A DNA stretch of 6,453 nucleotides from Rhizobiales bacterium TMED168 (GTDB taxonomy: Bacteria > Pseudomonadota > Alphaproteobacteria > MED-G09), in assembly GCA_002170885.2 (NCBI GenBank), contig NHHR02000009.1:1-6453 (forward strand). The letters are read 5' to 3'. Position 1 is the first letter of the stretch. Each line of letters begins with the position of its first letter. The notes under the pieces were generated by a model. It searched no databases. It was not told the DNA's origin and was given only the letters and a program-made list of their open reading frames with translations. The position numbers were made by a program, and so were the translations under genes. Of this stretch, positions 6,134 through 6,453 are shown piece after piece.

Positions 6134-6453
6134 ATGCGACTAATTTTACTTTCATTAACTTTTTGTTTAACTTTTTTTATGCCTTTTAATGCAAATTCTA
6201 AATTAGGGTTTGTTGGAATAGGTGTATCTAATATAGAAAAATCAACAAAGTTTTATCAAGAAATACTGGGTTTAGAAATTATCGGAACTTATGACAATGT
6301 TGTTGTTGATAACGCAGATGGATCAGAAAGCTTTCTTAATGAGGTTGTTCTTGGCTACAAAGATAAACCTGGAACATTATTAGTGCTAATGAATTGGCCT
6401 AAAGATGAAAAAGAATATGATGGTGATAATGTAAAAATTGTCTTTGAAGTCGA
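6134..6453 (+). CDS. Exported VOC/glyoxalase-fold protein, N-terminal part (cut by window edge)
   Basis: The first 106 codons of a vicinal-oxygen-chelate superfamily protein are visible. After the leader comes GIGVSNIEKSTKFYQEILGLEI (from about residue 28), the classic first beta-alpha-beta unit. EVVLGYKDKPG at 70-80 and LLVLMNWP at 82-89 follow. A signal peptide is likely: Arg2, a hydrophobic stretch at about 3-18, and ANS at 20-22 fitting a cleavage site before Lys23. It lacks a lipobox cysteine at the right place. Export is unusual for this mostly cytoplasmic family. By my alignment, Phe26 and Leu83 replace the usual metal ligands of this half. GGGAGGGG at 6123-6130 gives a strong ribosome site. 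The gene is 56 bases after the Rieske gene, so co-transcription is possible. The C-terminal half lies outside the window, so activity cannot be judged. Confidence 0.8.
   Translation, partial: MRLILLSLTFCLTFFMPFNANSKLGFVGIGVSNIEKSTKFYQEILGLEIIGTYDNVVVDNADGSESFLNEVVLGYKDKPGTLLVLMNWPKDEKEYDGDNVKIVFEV

Noticed and set aside
1..6453. Mobile element, phage, CRISPR or RNA gene
   Set aside because: No transposase, integrase, regularly spaced repeat array, tRNA-like cloverleaf or rRNA sequence was seen on either strand.

Overview
This window looks like a piece of chromosome from an AT-rich, Gram-negative marine bacterium. The likeliest source by overall character is a streamlined gammaproteobacterium of the SAR86 type. 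This is inferred from three things: the strongly A+T-biased sequence, with short gaps and compact genes; a TonB-dependent receptor with an EEIVVTA-type TonB box; and the mix of Rieske oxygenase, SnoaL-like, GST and VOC genes. There is no rRNA, tRNA or other marker gene to confirm the taxon. I see no insertion sequence, phage gene, CRISPR array or tRNA.

Layout. (1) Positions 1-1537, minus strand: a tight three-gene unit read as glutathione S-transferase, then a six-helix DUF998-like membrane protein, then a beta-carbonic anhydrase whose 3' end lies outside the window. The gaps are 10 and 19 bases. (2) Positions 1538-1709: a divergent control region. It contains a strong hairpin plus T-run that works only on the minus strand and sits in the leader of the GST gene. 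(3) Positions 1710-2123, plus strand: a single SnoaL-like (NTF2-fold) gene. (4) Positions 2122-2160: a two-way terminator between convergent genes. (5) Positions 2176-4635, minus strand: a TonB-dependent outer-membrane receptor with a signal peptide. (6) Positions 4636-4754: a divergent promoter region with a perfect 12-bp tandem repeat. (7) Positions 4755-6077, plus strand: a Rieske non-haem iron oxygenase alpha subunit. (8) Position 6134 to the end, plus strand: the start of a VOC/glyoxalase-fold protein that carries an export signal.

How the genes may work together. The receptor would import a scarce, bulky or hydrophobic compound across the outer membrane. The Rieske enzyme would hydroxylate or demethylate it. 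The SnoaL-like protein, the VOC protein and perhaps the GST would handle later intermediates. This is inference from neighbourhood: no substrate can be read from the sequence, and no ferredoxin or reductase partner is present.

I found no clearly new multi-gene system. The points most worth a second look are the minus-strand leader hairpin before the GST gene, the tandem repeat between the divergent receptor and oxygenase genes, and the exported VOC protein that seems to lack the usual metal ligands in its first half.
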